The notes beneath the pieces are model-generated. The model was not told where the DNA came from and searched no databases. It saw only the letters and a list, made by a program, of their open reading frames with translations. This document shows, piece after piece, positions 9,036 to 17,782 of a stretch of DNA of 64,000 bases; positions within the stretch are counted from its first letter, which is position 1; each line of letters starts with the position of its first letter. Origin of the DNA: Pyrinomonadaceae bacterium (GTDB lineage: Bacteria > Acidobacteriota > Blastocatellia > Pyrinomonadales > Pyrinomonadaceae); NCBI GenBank assembly GCA_014380365.1, contig JACMJZ010000029.1, positions 186,001 through 250,000 on the forward strand, read 5' to 3'. The position numbers were made by a program, and so were the translations under genes.

Positions 9036-11213
9036 CTAGTCGACCGAGGTGGGCGTCGTGGGCTCACCCAGATACTTCCTCAGCCAGGCGTGGACTTCCT
9101 GGTAGAAAAACTTGCTGTTCTCGCCTTTTAGAATCCAGTGGTTTTCGTCGGGCCACACAATTAGCTTACTGGGGATGCGCAGGCGTTGCAGCACGCTCCA
9201 GTTCTCAAGCGTCTGATTGAGCGGTACGCGAAAATCGTTTTCGCCGACGGAAAGCAGGATCGGCGTGCGAAAGTTCTTCGCCAGCCGGATCGGATTCTGT
9301 TCGCGCCAGATAGCTGCCTGCTCCCAGACGGGGCCGCCGTTGCTGACTTCACGAGAATAGATCGTGTCGCTGGTTCCCCATTGCGACTCCAGGTTGATCA
9401 GCCCCGCATGGCTGATCAGCGCTTTGTAACGAGTGGTGGTTCCCTGCAACCAATTCGCGAGATGTCCGCCGTAGCTGGCGCCGGCCGCAGCCTGGCGCGC
9501 GCTGTCAACAAAACGATAAATACGAATCGCTTCATCCGCGCCTTCGTTGATCTCGTTCGCCGGTCCTCTGAAGGGATCGCCCTGGATACTCTGCGCAAAC
9601 GCTTCGCCGAAGCCGGTTGAACCAGAATAGTTGGTAAGGAGAACAACGTAACCGGGTCGCGCCAGCATGTAATAGTTCCAACGCAATCCCCAGTTGTCCC
9701 GCCACATGCTGTACGGACCGCCGTGCATCACAACCAGCAAAGGATATTTCTTCTTCTCCTCAAAATTCGGCGGCAGCGCAACCATGTTGTGAATGCGTTT
9801 ACCCGCCTTGCTGGTGAACCAAAAATGGCGCACGGGTTGCCAGTCGATCTGCGTGGTGCGCTCGGCATTAAAAGTAGTCAACGCATGCTGGGTCTTCTCG
9901 TTCAGGTTAAGGCGAAAAATCTCGGGAGGGTTCATCGCGCTTTCCCAACTGGCGATGACCGTCGTCGACGAAGCCTTTTTCGGAATCCTGAGATTCGTGT
10001 AGACGCCGCGCGTCATGTCCATTGCCAGCCGCACCTCGCCGCCATCGGCGGGAAGCGTAAACAACTTTTCGTTGCCTGCTTCTTCAGCCAACAGGTAAAT
10101 CGACTTGCTGTCGGGCGTTAGCGCATAGCTGCCGACGGAGCGATCGAAGCCGGCCGTTAGAAGGGTGGCTTGACCAAGATTGGGCCACGAGAATCGCGCT
10201 AAACGATCGAGGTTGTAAACCTTGCCGTTGCTGCCTTCGCTATTTGCAATCGCATAAAGCGCGCGACCGTCTGGACTGAAAGCGGGGCGACTGAAACTGT
10301 CCGCTCCGGCGGTCACCTTAACGGGCTCGCCACCCGATGCGGCAACTTTGAACAACGCCGAGTTGACGTTTGCATAGGCAGCGCTGTTTCTTGCGGTCGT
10401 CGCCACAAAGACAACCGCCTCGCCATCCGGCGTCCAAAGCGCGTCAAACTCTTCTCCCGAATCGGTAACGCGGCCAGCGAAGCCAGGCTCGTTCAATAGC
10501 TTCGCGCCCGCCAGGAGATCTTTGGCCTTCGCTCCCGGCTCAAGGCCCTGGACAAACAAATGTGCCTGCGTGTCCTCCAGCCACTTGTCCCAATTCCGAA
10601 TCGGGAAGCGCTCGTAAACACGCGCCTTGTATTTCAGCGCCTTGCGTTCGGCGGCAATTTTCTTGTTGGCCTCCTCGTCAGCAGCGCCGGGAAAAACTGT
10701 GCTGGTAAAAAGCAGAGCGTTGCCGTCAGGCCGCCATTCGGGCGTGCGTGCGCCGGTTGAAAGTGTAGTCACGCGCACCGCTTCGCCACCGCCGATCACG
10801 TCCAGCACGTAGATTTGCGCAACTTCATCTCCCTCGCGTTTGGCCGAGAACGCAACACGCCGGCTGTCCGGACTCCACGACATTCCCGACTCGCCGCTTT
10901 TCGTGAACGTCAAACGCCGCGGCTGCGCGCTCCCATCTGCCGGCACAATCCACAAATCCGCGACCTGGTCCTTTTCGTCGTAGGCGGGTTCGACTAACGA
11001 AAAGACAACCCACTTACCGTCAGGACTCGGGTTCGGCGCGCCCACGCGCTTCATCATCCACATCGCTTCATGCGTCAGCGGAACTTTGCCGGCCGTCGCC
11101 TGGGCACTGACGCGAAACGTCAAACTTAACGCCGCGCTGAAAATGATTACCGAAGCGATAGACAACATAGCGGATCGAGAGGGATAGTTGGCTTTAGCCG
11201 TGCTGGAAATCAT
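9036..11213 (-). CDS. Secreted S9 family peptidase (prolyl oligopeptidase/acylaminoacyl-peptidase type)
   Basis: 725 aa from the chosen start. A signal peptide (about 13-38, ending RVSAQA) points to export. A beta-propeller follows (repeats such as PSPDGKWVVF, WSPDSRRVAF, FSPDGRALY). The C-terminal alpha/beta-hydrolase domain has the nucleophile in GASYGG (about residue 580), Asp in ENDFRVP and His in DENHWILKG. The family cleaves short peptides. A longer frame runs upstream to 11360, but AGGAGAA sits just before the ATG at 11213, and this start gives a normal signal peptide. Confidence 0.92.
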   Translation of the reverse strand: MISSTAKANYPSRSAMLSIASVIIFSAALSLTFRVSAQATAGKVPLTHEAMWMMKRVGAPNPSPDGKWVVFSLVEPAYDEKDQVADLWIVPADGSAQPRRLTFTKSGESGMSWSPDSRRVAFSAKREGDEVAQIYVLDVIGGGEAVRVTTLSTGARTPEWRPDGNALLFTSTVFPGAADEEANKKIAAERKALKYKARVYERFPIRNWDKWLEDTQAHLFVQGLEPGAKAKDLLAGAKLLNEPGFAGRVTDSGEEFDALWTPDGEAVVFVATTARNSAAYANVNSALFKVAASGGEPVKVTAGADSFSRPAFSPDGRALYAIANSEGSNGKVYNLDRLARFSWPNLGQATLLTAGFDRSVGSYALTPDSKSIYLLAEEAGNEKLFTLPADGGEVRLAMDMTRGVYTNLRIPKKASSTTVIASWESAMNPPEIFRLNLNEKTQHALTTFNAERTTQIDWQPVRHFWFTSKAGKRIHNMVALPPNFEEKKKYPLLVVMHGGPYSMWRDNWGLRWNYYMLARPGYVVLLTNYSGSTGFGEAFAQSIQGDPFRGPANEINEGADEAIRIYRFVDSARQAAAGASYGGHLANWLQGTTTRYKALISHAGLINLESQWGTSDTIYSREVSNGGPVWEQAAIWREQNPIRLAKNFRTPILLSVGENDFRVPLNQTLENWSVLQRLRIPSKLIVWPDENHWILKGENSKFFYQEVHAWLRKYLGEPTTPTSVD

Positions 11214-11395
11214 TCTCTTCTCCTGGGAACTGATGGTTGGCGGCGAAATAATACCGTAGCAATGACGATGCGGGAAGCTGCCAGTTTTCTTGCAAAAAGA
11301 AGCGGGCAACAGAAGTCCCATTAGCATTGACCTGCGCTGGCGCTTTGTGCAAAATTCCAAGTGCCGGTTTGATGGCAGTCAGCTCAATAGCACCC

Positions 11396-11653
11396 ATGCC
11401 CTTGAAGAAAAAACCAGTTGCGAAAAAGTCAACACGGCATCGTGTAACAAAGCTGTTGCAAGCCCCTCCGGAATGGACACTTGGGTTACCAGGTGAACAG
11501 GCTGGTTCAAACGGTACGCAGTACGAGTACCAGCATGTTAGAAATCCCCAAACCGCCGAAGAGCGAGAAAAATGGCTTGCAAAAAGAGATAAGTTGACCT
11601 TGCGAGCTTTTGAAATAGCTTACAAGAATCATCGGTCCCGCAAATCGTCCTGA
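11396..11653 (+). CDS. Small basic protein upstream of PIN toxin, candidate antitoxin
   Basis: 85 aa and very basic (MPLKKKPVAKKSTRHRV at the start). It belongs to no antitoxin family I know. Its TGA stop overlaps the ATG of the PIN gene (TGATG), so the two are translationally coupled like many toxin-antitoxin pairs. The start is uncertain: ATGs at 11327 and 11372 are in the same frame and no ribosome binding site decides. The antitoxin role rests on position alone. Confidence 0.5.
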   Translation: MPLKKKPVAKKSTRHRVTKLLQAPPEWTLGLPGEQAGSNGTQYEYQHVRNPQTAEEREKWLAKRDKLTLRAFEIAYKNHRSRKSS

Positions 11654-12099
11654 TGCCGTACTTCACTTACGACACATCAGTAATAATCTCTAGAAAGATG
11701 GCAGTCTTGCCGGGTCGGACGGGAAGTTTTCTCATGTCTGGAGTAGTCTTGCTGGAATTGACGGCAAGCGCGCGCGACGATTCTCAGCGAAAAATCTATG
11801 AGCGCATGTTTCGAGACTACAGGGAGGACAATTCTCTAATCATCCCTAACGAGGATGATTGGCTTCAAGCATGCAAAGTTCTCTATTGGCTGAGCCAAAG
11901 TCGCCGAAGAACTCATGGAGGTAGACTAAAGCGTCTTCACTCTGGCGCATCGCAACGCATGGCGCTCGACGTGCTCATAGCAGTGAGCGCTCGGCGATGG
12001 AGAGCTACAGTTGTAACCGAAAACTGGGATGACTTTAAGGTAATCGAGCGCTACAGCAGAACCAAGCTAGTAAAGGCATCTGCATTCTTCAAACCTTGA
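11653..12099 (+). CDS. PIN-domain protein, VapC-like toxin
   Basis: 148 aa. PIN features are visible: an N-terminal YDTSV with acidic D7, a conserved Glu in LLELTAS (about 35), and the C-terminal LDVLIAVSARR...VVTENWDDF carrying the remaining acidic residues. PIN ribonucleases of this kind cut tRNA or rRNA when freed from their antitoxin. Coupled by TGATG to the small basic protein before it. The target RNA cannot be read from sequence. Confidence 0.78.
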   Translation: MPYFTYDTSVIISRKMAVLPGRTGSFLMSGVVLLELTASARDDSQRKIYERMFRDYREDNSLIIPNEDDWLQACKVLYWLSQSRRRTHGGRLKRLHSGASQRMALDVLIAVSARRWRATVVTENWDDFKVIERYSRTKLVKASAFFKP

Positions 12100-12134
12100 T
12101 TCATGCTGAGGATTGCAGTGAAGTCCAGTCGCTT

Positions 12135-12821
12135 TCAGTAGTTTGTCAGTATCGCCTCCGGCGCGAAGCCCATCTGCCCGAGGCGGCCGCGCGTCTGCTC
12201 GATCATCTCCGTTGAACCGCAGATGAGCGCGACCGGAGACTTCAAGTGCGGCAGCACGTGGTCGAGCAGCGACTGCACGTAGCCGGTTGGCCCTGACCAG
12301 TCGTGACCGTCAGGCTTTGAAATAACCTGCCGCAACTCCACGCCGGCCTCTTTCCAACTATCCGTCTCATCACGAAAACAAAAGTCGTCCGGCGTGCGGG
12401 CGCCATAGAGCACCACAAACTGTCCAAACTCATCCCTGCGCTTCAACACGTGCCTTAGCGCGGATCTGAGTGGCGCCACGCCCGTACCCATCGCCACAAA
12501 CACCAGGTCTTTGCCTCGCTGTCCATCGAGCGCGAAGCCATGGCCAGTGACCTCAAGCAGATTAATTTTGGAGCCAGGCTGCATCTCGAAGATCAAATTG
12601 CTGGCGCCCATCTTTTGCTTAACGAGTACTTCCAAATCCGGATCTTCGGGCGCGCTGGCAAACGCGAAGTAAGCCGGCGCCTCGCCAGCTACTTCCAGCA
12701 CCGCCACCTGGCCCGGAATAAACGCGACGCCGTGCGTGCCACTCGCGCCTTCTGGCATCAGATCGAATGAACGCACCGCGCGCGCTTGCTCTCGGACGTT
12801 GGTTATGATCAGTGAAGGCAA
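12135..12821 (-). CDS. FNR-like FAD/NAD-binding oxidoreductase
   Basis: 228 aa. The N-terminal FAD-binding barrel (10-95; the YFAFASAP region stands for the usual RxYS flavin motif but lacks its Arg) is followed by an NAD(P)-binding domain with GTGVAPLRSAL (about 112-122) and CGSTEMIEQT near the end. There is no cysteine cluster for a 2Fe-2S centre, unlike hydrogenase gamma or dihydroorotate reductase subunits. The electron acceptor is unknown. It stands alone, convergent with the PIN gene. Confidence 0.78.
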   Translation of the reverse strand: MPSLIITNVREQARAVRSFDLMPEGASGTHGVAFIPGQVAVLEVAGEAPAYFAFASAPEDPDLEVLVKQKMGASNLIFEMQPGSKINLLEVTGHGFALDGQRGKDLVFVAMGTGVAPLRSALRHVLKRRDEFGQFVVLYGARTPDDFCFRDETDSWKEAGVELRQVISKPDGHDWSGPTGYVQSLLDHVLPHLKSPVALICGSTEMIEQTRGRLGQMGFAPEAILTNY

Positions 12822-13021
12822 TGCTGACTTGTCTCCGCGCTTTTGACTGGACGAACCAATGTTGAATCGCCTGGCTTCAGTTTTCTCTGTGCGTCTAAAC
12901 CGCGAGCGACTCCACCGAGTTTACCAAACATCGACCCTGGATTGGCCATCCAGTGTTACAATGAATCGCTTCCCAGCCGCAAATCCAAACCCGATTATTT
13001 GTTCTACACGAAAGGCCCAGC

Positions 13022-13669
13022 ATGTCCAGCAGATCGAAACTTCTGCGTACCCTCGCCACCACCCTGGCAATCGGCTTCGCCCTAAGCTGCTTATCAACTG
13101 CCCACGCGCAGTCGGGCAGACGCGCGCCCGGGTCGAAATCGGTGCCTACGCCAACCGCCGAACCGGACCCAATGCCTGCTCCGGCAAGCTCCCGCCAGAC
13201 TTCGCAGCCGATACTAAAATTTATTCTTGGGGTGGACCGGTACGATAGTTTTACGAACGTGTCTCTCAGTTCGATCAGTGGCGTCAGGAGAAACTGCGCC
13301 CAAAGGCTCTCCGAGCCGGGATGGATCAAAGTCGACTCCACAGAAAGGGACATGTCCCGTAGCGACGCAATCAAGCTGGCGAAAGCCGAGAAGGGTTCTT
13401 ATGTGGTTTGGTTGCGAGTCCGCGATGATGGGATGAGTGGCAAACAGTCTGGCACTTCTGACAATCTCTACATTGAGTACGCAGTCTTTGCTCCGCTCAC
13501 GGCAAAGATAGTGACCTCAGGTTCAACTTATCCCAGAAATCGAAACAGCGTCATTCCGGGGCGCCCAACTTCCACCATGGAAGGTGATTATTATTTGAAC
13601 AGAGCAGCGCGAGAGGCGGCCGACCGAATCCTGACGAAGTTTAGTCTTCACGCTCCGCGACGACCTTAG
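13022..13669 (+). CDS. Secreted protein of unknown function
   Basis: 215 aa. A clear signal peptide (residues 1-30, cleavage near STAHAQS) is followed by a Pro/Ala/Thr-rich linker (about 35-60) and a folded domain of about 150 residues (KGSYVVWLRVRDDG, LYIEYAVFAPLTAKIV) that reads as mixed alpha/beta. No catalytic signature is recognised. It converges on the acyl-CoA synthetase gene, only 13 bp away. Location outside the cytoplasm is supported; function is not. Confidence 0.7.
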   Translation: MSSRSKLLRTLATTLAIGFALSCLSTAHAQSGRRAPGSKSVPTPTAEPDPMPAPASSRQTSQPILKFILGVDRYDSFTNVSLSSISGVRRNCAQRLSEPGWIKVDSTERDMSRSDAIKLAKAEKGSYVVWLRVRDDGMSGKQSGTSDNLYIEYAVFAPLTAKIVTSGSTYPRNRNSVIPGRPTSTMEGDYYLNRAAREAADRILTKFSLHAPRRP

Positions 13670-13682
13670 CCGACGCACCGGA

Positions 13683-15698
13683 TCAGTTTTCCGAGTCCGC
13701 GTAGAGCGCGTCGATCACATTGCGATACTTCTCATCAACTACGCGGCGCTTGACCTTCAAAGTTGGAGTCATCTCGCCACCTTCGATAGTTAATTCATTC
13801 TCCAGGAGCGCTACTTTCTTTACTCGCTCATACTGCGCGATATCCGGCATCAGTCCGGCCACTTGTCGCTCAAACAGATCCACGATTCGCGGATGATTGC
13901 AGAGTTCCGCGCGGCTGGAGGCTTTAATTCCTTTCAATTGCGCATACGACTCCACGTGCGCCCAGTCGGGGACAATCAGGGCCGCCGGAAACTTGCGGCC
14001 ATTGCCGATCAAGACCACCTGACTCACAAAACGCGAGCCTTTGATCATCTGCTCGAGCGGTTGGGGCGCGATGTATTTGCCGCCTGAGGTCTTGAAGAGT
14101 TCCTTCTTCCGATCCGTGATGCGAAGAAAACCGTCTTCGTCGATCGTGCCAATGTCGCCGGTCTTAAACCAACCATCGTCTGTAAACACGGCGCGGGTTT
14201 CCTGCTGTTTGTTGTAGTAACCCTGCATGATGTTTGGACCGCGGGCTTCTATCTCCCCGTCGGCTGCAATGCGGACTTCGACGTTATTGATGGGCTTGCC
14301 TACAGTCCCGACGCGATTCTGTTCCACTATTCCCGCGGTGATCACCGGCGACGTTTCCGTCAACCCGTAACCCTGAACGATAGGAATTCCGGCGCCAATG
14401 TAGATAAGCGCGAGTTCCTCAGGCAGGGCCGCGCCGCCGGAGACCAAAAGCCGAATTCGTCCGCCCAGCGCCGCGCGCATTTTGGAAAAGATGAGCTTGT
14501 CCGCGATCTTGTGCTTCAAGCCTAGCAGGGCCGGAATCTTCTGATGACGGATGGCCAGCTTCGCGTATTCCTTGCCGACGTCCACCGCCCAATTGAGAAT
14601 GCTGACGTTGAGCCGACCCTTCTCAGCAGTCTTTTCTTTTACCCGCGCGAAAATTTTCTCAAAAATGCGGGGAACACCAACGAAGATTGAAGGTCTCACC
14701 TCGCGCAGGTTGATGCCAATAGCTTCGAGAGACTCGCCGAAGTAGATTGCCATCCCGTGATAGAGGTACATGTACATCGCCATGCGCTCCAGCACATGCG
14801 AGAGAGGCAACACCGAGAGCGCGCTGTCCTCCTTGCTGAACAGGAGATGGCCCGACGAGTCGACCAGATTTGAAACCAGGTTGGCGTGCGTGAGCATCAC
14901 GCCTTTCGGTTCGCCGGTTGTGCCCGAGGTGTAGATGATTGTGGCCAGGTCATCTGGTTTGATCTCATGCGCTATGTTGGTGATGAGGTCAGGCTGTTGT
15001 GCTTCTAATTCGCGGCCGCGTTGTTCGAGGTCAGCCAGGGAAATGCTGGGGGTGCCGTCGCTAGTCGCTTTTTCGAAGAACACCAGTTGCTCTACCGCCG
15101 GGCACTCCGAGAGTATCTCGCGCAGCTGAAGGAACTTATCTTCGTTCGCCAACACCAGAACTCGGGCGCCGGAGTCTTTCAAAATATAACGGACCTGCTG
15201 GGGCGTCAGCGTGGGATAAATCGGGACGTCGATTGCGGCTGCAAACATGCAACCCGCATCCGTCAGAGTCCATTCAGGTCTGCTCTCGGAGAGGATAGCC
15301 ACGCGGTCCCCCCGACGAACGCCAAGAGAATAGAAACCATTTGCGATATGCCGAGCCCGACTGAGCGTTTCATCTGATGAGATGGGTACCCAGCGCTCAT
15401 CGCGTTTGTAGTTGATCGTGTCGGGACGCCGGTGGACGCGCGCTACATACTCAAACACCTCAACCAGGGTGGTGGGCTCGTCCGCGCTCAATGGCATTCG
15501 TTTCGGAGCGTCCGATGCTGGGAGCGCAGGCATCCTGCCTGCATCTTCCTCTTCAGCCGGGAGCGCAGGCATCCTGCCTGCATCTTCCTCTTCAGCCGGG
15601 AGCGCAGGCATCCTGCCTGCATCTTCGTCCCCTGGAAGCGCAGACTTCCTATCTGCATCTTCCGCTTCGACGAAGTCAGTTGGGGGGGTCACATTCAC
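13683..15698 (-). CDS. Long-chain acyl-CoA synthetase with repeat-derived N-terminus
   Basis: 671 aa from the GTG at 15698. Catalytic motifs are complete: YTSGTTGEPKGVMLTH, GYGLTETSP, TGDIG and DRKKELFKTSGGKYIAP. The GTG overlaps the TGA of the TetR gene (GTGA, 15695-15698), so translation is probably coupled. An upstream ATG at 15782 would overlap TetR by 88 bp and is less likely. Residues about 18-66 are an added tail with three tandem copies of AGRMPALPAEEED, encoded by a 39-bp repeat identical in core to intergenic palindromes elsewhere in the window. The core enzyme begins near TLVEVFEYVARVHRRP. Confidence 0.92.
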   Translation of the reverse strand: MNVTPPTDFVEAEDADRKSALPGDEDAGRMPALPAEEEDAGRMPALPAEEEDAGRMPALPASDAPKRMPLSADEPTTLVEVFEYVARVHRRPDTINYKRDERWVPISSDETLSRARHIANGFYSLGVRRGDRVAILSESRPEWTLTDAGCMFAAAIDVPIYPTLTPQQVRYILKDSGARVLVLANEDKFLQLREILSECPAVEQLVFFEKATSDGTPSISLADLEQRGRELEAQQPDLITNIAHEIKPDDLATIIYTSGTTGEPKGVMLTHANLVSNLVDSSGHLLFSKEDSALSVLPLSHVLERMAMYMYLYHGMAIYFGESLEAIGINLREVRPSIFVGVPRIFEKIFARVKEKTAEKGRLNVSILNWAVDVGKEYAKLAIRHQKIPALLGLKHKIADKLIFSKMRAALGGRIRLLVSGGAALPEELALIYIGAGIPIVQGYGLTETSPVITAGIVEQNRVGTVGKPINNVEVRIAADGEIEARGPNIMQGYYNKQQETRAVFTDDGWFKTGDIGTIDEDGFLRITDRKKELFKTSGGKYIAPQPLEQMIKGSRFVSQVVLIGNGRKFPAALIVPDWAHVESYAQLKGIKASSRAELCNHPRIVDLFERQVAGLMPDIAQYERVKKVALLENELTIEGGEMTPTLKVKRRVVDEKYRNVIDALYADSEN
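15520..15670. repeat. 39-bp tandem repeat inside acyl-CoA synthetase gene
   Basis: Units begin at 15520, 15559 and 15598 (period 39 bp), with a decayed fourth at 15634. Each opens with GGGAGCGCAGGCATCCTGCC, the same core as the ends of the intergenic elements at 40021 and 41648. The unit length is a multiple of three, so the frame stays open. It is not a CRISPR array: there are no spacers. Confidence 0.95.
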
Positions 15699-16309
15699 TT
15701 CGCCGTCACTCCGTTCAAGAAAATGTCGAGCACTTGATCGGCCATTGGGGCCAACTTGTAGCGACGTTTGGAGAGTATCCAATTCGTAGCCATTTCGTCC
15801 AAAGCGCCAAAAAGTATTTTCGCAACTACCTTAGCATTGAGTTCAGCCCGGAACACCCCCGCGCTTTGGCCGTCTTCAAAAGTGGACCGAATTAGCTTGA
15901 GATACTCTGCAAAGCCAGCGGCTGAAAATTCCTCCATGAACTTCGTAGAACCGCGCAGCTCCACCTGAAACACAACCGCCAGATCGCGATTCGCCCCGAG
16001 CCGGTCGAGGTGCATGTGGGCAATGGTCCGCAAACGCTCGCGGGGGTCACTAATCTTCTCCATCCGTTGGCGTCCGTCGGCAATCGCTTCTTCCATGCTG
16101 CGATCGAAGATGGAATGAAGGATCTCTTCTTTACTCTTGAAGTAAAGATAGACCGTGCCATCCGCGACTCCGGCTTCGCGCGCAATGTCGGCCACCTTCG
16201 AACTGAAATAACCATTGTGAGCAAAGATGCGAATTGCCGCCCGCAGAATTGCTTGGCGTTTGTCGGCCACGATTGGCCGATCGGGACTCAATGAACGAGC
16301 GGAACGCAT
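15695..16309 (-). CDS. TetR/AcrR family transcriptional regulator, likely of fatty acid metabolism
   Basis: 204 aa. The N-terminal HTH is typical: ILRAAIRIFAHNGYFSSKVADIAREAGVADGTVYLYFKSKEEIL. The ligand-binding C-terminal domain resembles FadR-type TetR proteins of Bacillus and Thermus (inference). The ATG at 16309 is chosen because the longer frame to 16435 adds residues with no family match. It is coupled by a GTGA overlap to the acyl-CoA synthetase, its likely target, and acyl-CoA is the likely ligand. Confidence 0.87.
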   Translation of the reverse strand: MRSARSLSPDRPIVADKRQAILRAAIRIFAHNGYFSSKVADIAREAGVADGTVYLYFKSKEEILHSIFDRSMEEAIADGRQRMEKISDPRERLRTIAHMHLDRLGANRDLAVVFQVELRGSTKFMEEFSAAGFAEYLKLIRSTFEDGQSAGVFRAELNAKVVAKILFGALDEMATNWILSKRRYKLAPMADQVLDIFLNGVTAK

Positions 16310-16481
16310 TTTCGAAATGGCCTTGGTGACAACCGTGCTAATTAACTGTTTGTGTTTGCTGTTTGCCGGACACTGAATGAACAGCCACTCAGTTCCGCAC
16401 CGCGTTAGCCTACCGTTTGTTTCAAGGTTCTGCAATCAACGCTGGAAAGTGTATCCGGTAAAGCACCGGCTGAAATCGACC

Positions 16482-17438
16482 TTAGGAGGTTCGATCCGAT
16501 GGCACCTTCTCCGGGGTTCCAATATTGGCGGGTTCAGGACGCATGCGAAACTCGGTAGTAGGATATGGGATTTCAATGCGGCGCTCACGAAAGAGCCGCC
16601 AGATGCGATAGTTGATGTCGCTTTTGATTTCCAGATGACGCCGCGGCTGAACGCTCCACACCAGTAGACGAAAGTCGAGCGACGAATCGCCAAATTTCAA
16701 GAACTGCACCCGGGGCGATGGATCCGTGAGCACGTTTTCCACTCCTGCAGCAGCCAGGATCAGTGTTTCGGTAACCAGTTCCACATCCGCGTCGTAGGCG
16801 ACGCCCACAGGGATAGCTATGCGCGCGCGTGGATCGCCATAGGACCAGTTGATCACGCGCTGGCTCACCAGTTTCGAGTTGGGCACAATGATTGAGATGT
16901 TGTCGTTTGTCGTCACCAACGTCGTACGCAGGTTAATACTCTTAACGTCTCCTTCGTCCTCGCCAATAGTGATGCGATCACCAATCCGGACTGGCCGCTC
17001 GAAGAGAAGAATAAAACCGGAAGCGATGTCAGCGGCGATGTACTGCAGACCAAAACCAATCCCGACGGAGAGCGCTGTGAAGACGATTGCGATTGAAGTC
17101 AGATCGAGTTTGAACGCTTGGCTTAGAACTGCCAGTATTCCCAAAGTGACCAGTAGATACCTGAGTAGCCGAGCTATGGTGTAGCGAATCCCCGGATCAA
17201 TGTTGGCACGCTTGGCGATGCGCTGATCGAGAAGTGAACTAAATCTCCCCGACAGATAGAGCACCAGTATCAGCATAGCTGTACCGATTACTAGTCGGGC
17301 AGGAGAGACTGCCAAGGTGTCAGAATCGACGAAACGATAATTGAGGTAGTACTTGATGCGCCTGAGGGGGCTGTAGAAATCCTGAAGCATTCCCAAGCCT
17401 GCAGCCACGTGTGGGTAGTTGGAAGTTAGTGGGTCCAA
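16482..17438 (-). CDS. MscS family mechanosensitive ion channel
   Basis: 318 aa. Three membrane segments (about 45-65, 88-108, 112-135) end in the pore helix ALSVGIGFGLQYIAADIASG. The MscS beta domain follows (RPVRIGDRITIGEDEGDVKSI, then TTLVTTNDNISIIVPNSKL) and an alpha/beta C-terminal part. The size matches small MscS channels that release solutes on osmotic downshock. The C-terminal tail after RRIEIPYP is short and polar. Confidence 0.93.
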   Translation of the reverse strand: MDPLTSNYPHVAAGLGMLQDFYSPLRRIKYYLNYRFVDSDTLAVSPARLVIGTAMLILVLYLSGRFSSLLDQRIAKRANIDPGIRYTIARLLRYLLVTLGILAVLSQAFKLDLTSIAIVFTALSVGIGFGLQYIAADIASGFILLFERPVRIGDRITIGEDEGDVKSINLRTTLVTTNDNISIIVPNSKLVSQRVINWSYGDPRARIAIPVGVAYDADVELVTETLILAAAGVENVLTDPSPRVQFLKFGDSSLDFRLLVWSVQPRRHLEIKSDINYRIWRLFRERRIEIPYPTTEFRMRPEPANIGTPEKVPSDRTS

Positions 17439-17633
17439 GTCAGATTCTCCGCCGAGGCCGAAACGTAGTTTCTACCATAAAGGCTTGCGGAACGTCATTC
17501 ACAAATCTCAACGCGGCCCTTCACCGACAAGCTAACTCAGAGTTGAATGGGTTGGACTTGAGGGGTCACTTCGTCGGCGTGCGCCTACCGCAGGACTTTA
17601 GTAGTGCGTCGGTGAACGTCGCGGGAAAAACGA

Positions 17634-17719
17634 TGGCGGAGGGGACAGGACTCGAACCTGCATGACCTTTCGGTCGGCGGTTTTCAAGACCGCTGCACTA
17701 CCAATTATGCGACCCCTCC
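17634..17719 (-). tRNA. tRNA-Ser(UGA)
   Basis: 86 nt including an encoded CCA. The acceptor stem is GGAGGGG/CCCCTCC, discriminator G. The anticodon stem GCGGT/ACCGC encloses the loop CTTGAAA with anticodon TGA. A long variable arm GACC-GAAA-GGTC marks a type II tRNA, as serine requires. The T arm is GCAGG-TTCGAGT-CCTGT. Read on the minus strand between the MscS and nucleotidyltransferase genes. Confidence 0.96.
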
Positions 17720-17749
17720 GCTTTGAGAACTATAGCTTAGCTGAGCGAA

Positions 17750-17782
17750 GCTCTCAAGAGGCTCTCAAGAGGCTCTCAACAG
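17750..17782. repeat. Three 11-bp tandem repeats at the end of the nucleotidyltransferase gene
   Basis: GCTCTCAAGAG occurs twice in a row and a third time as GCTCTCAACAG. The array spans the gene's stop codon, so its copy number could alter the last residues. Confidence 0.8.

Noticed and set aside
8593-9039. 148-aa open frame on the plus strand
   Set aside because: It runs antisense through the WecA-like gene and a palindromic element, with no ribosome binding site and no family resemblance.
12859-13374. Two long overlapping frames on both strands around 13 kb
   Set aside because: Both overlap the secreted-protein gene at 13022, which has a signal peptide; neither has a protein-like pattern.
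15520-15670. Possible CRISPR array
   Set aside because: Units are adjacent with no spacers, keep an open reading frame, and match dispersed elements.
15412-15789. Open frames on the plus strand with repeats such as AGILPASSSS and ASCLHLPLQP
   Set aside because: They are shadows of the 39-bp tandem array in the acyl-CoA synthetase gene on the other strand.
16436-16693. 85-aa frame on the minus strand
   Set aside because: It lies in another frame over the MscS gene end and has no protein-like pattern.
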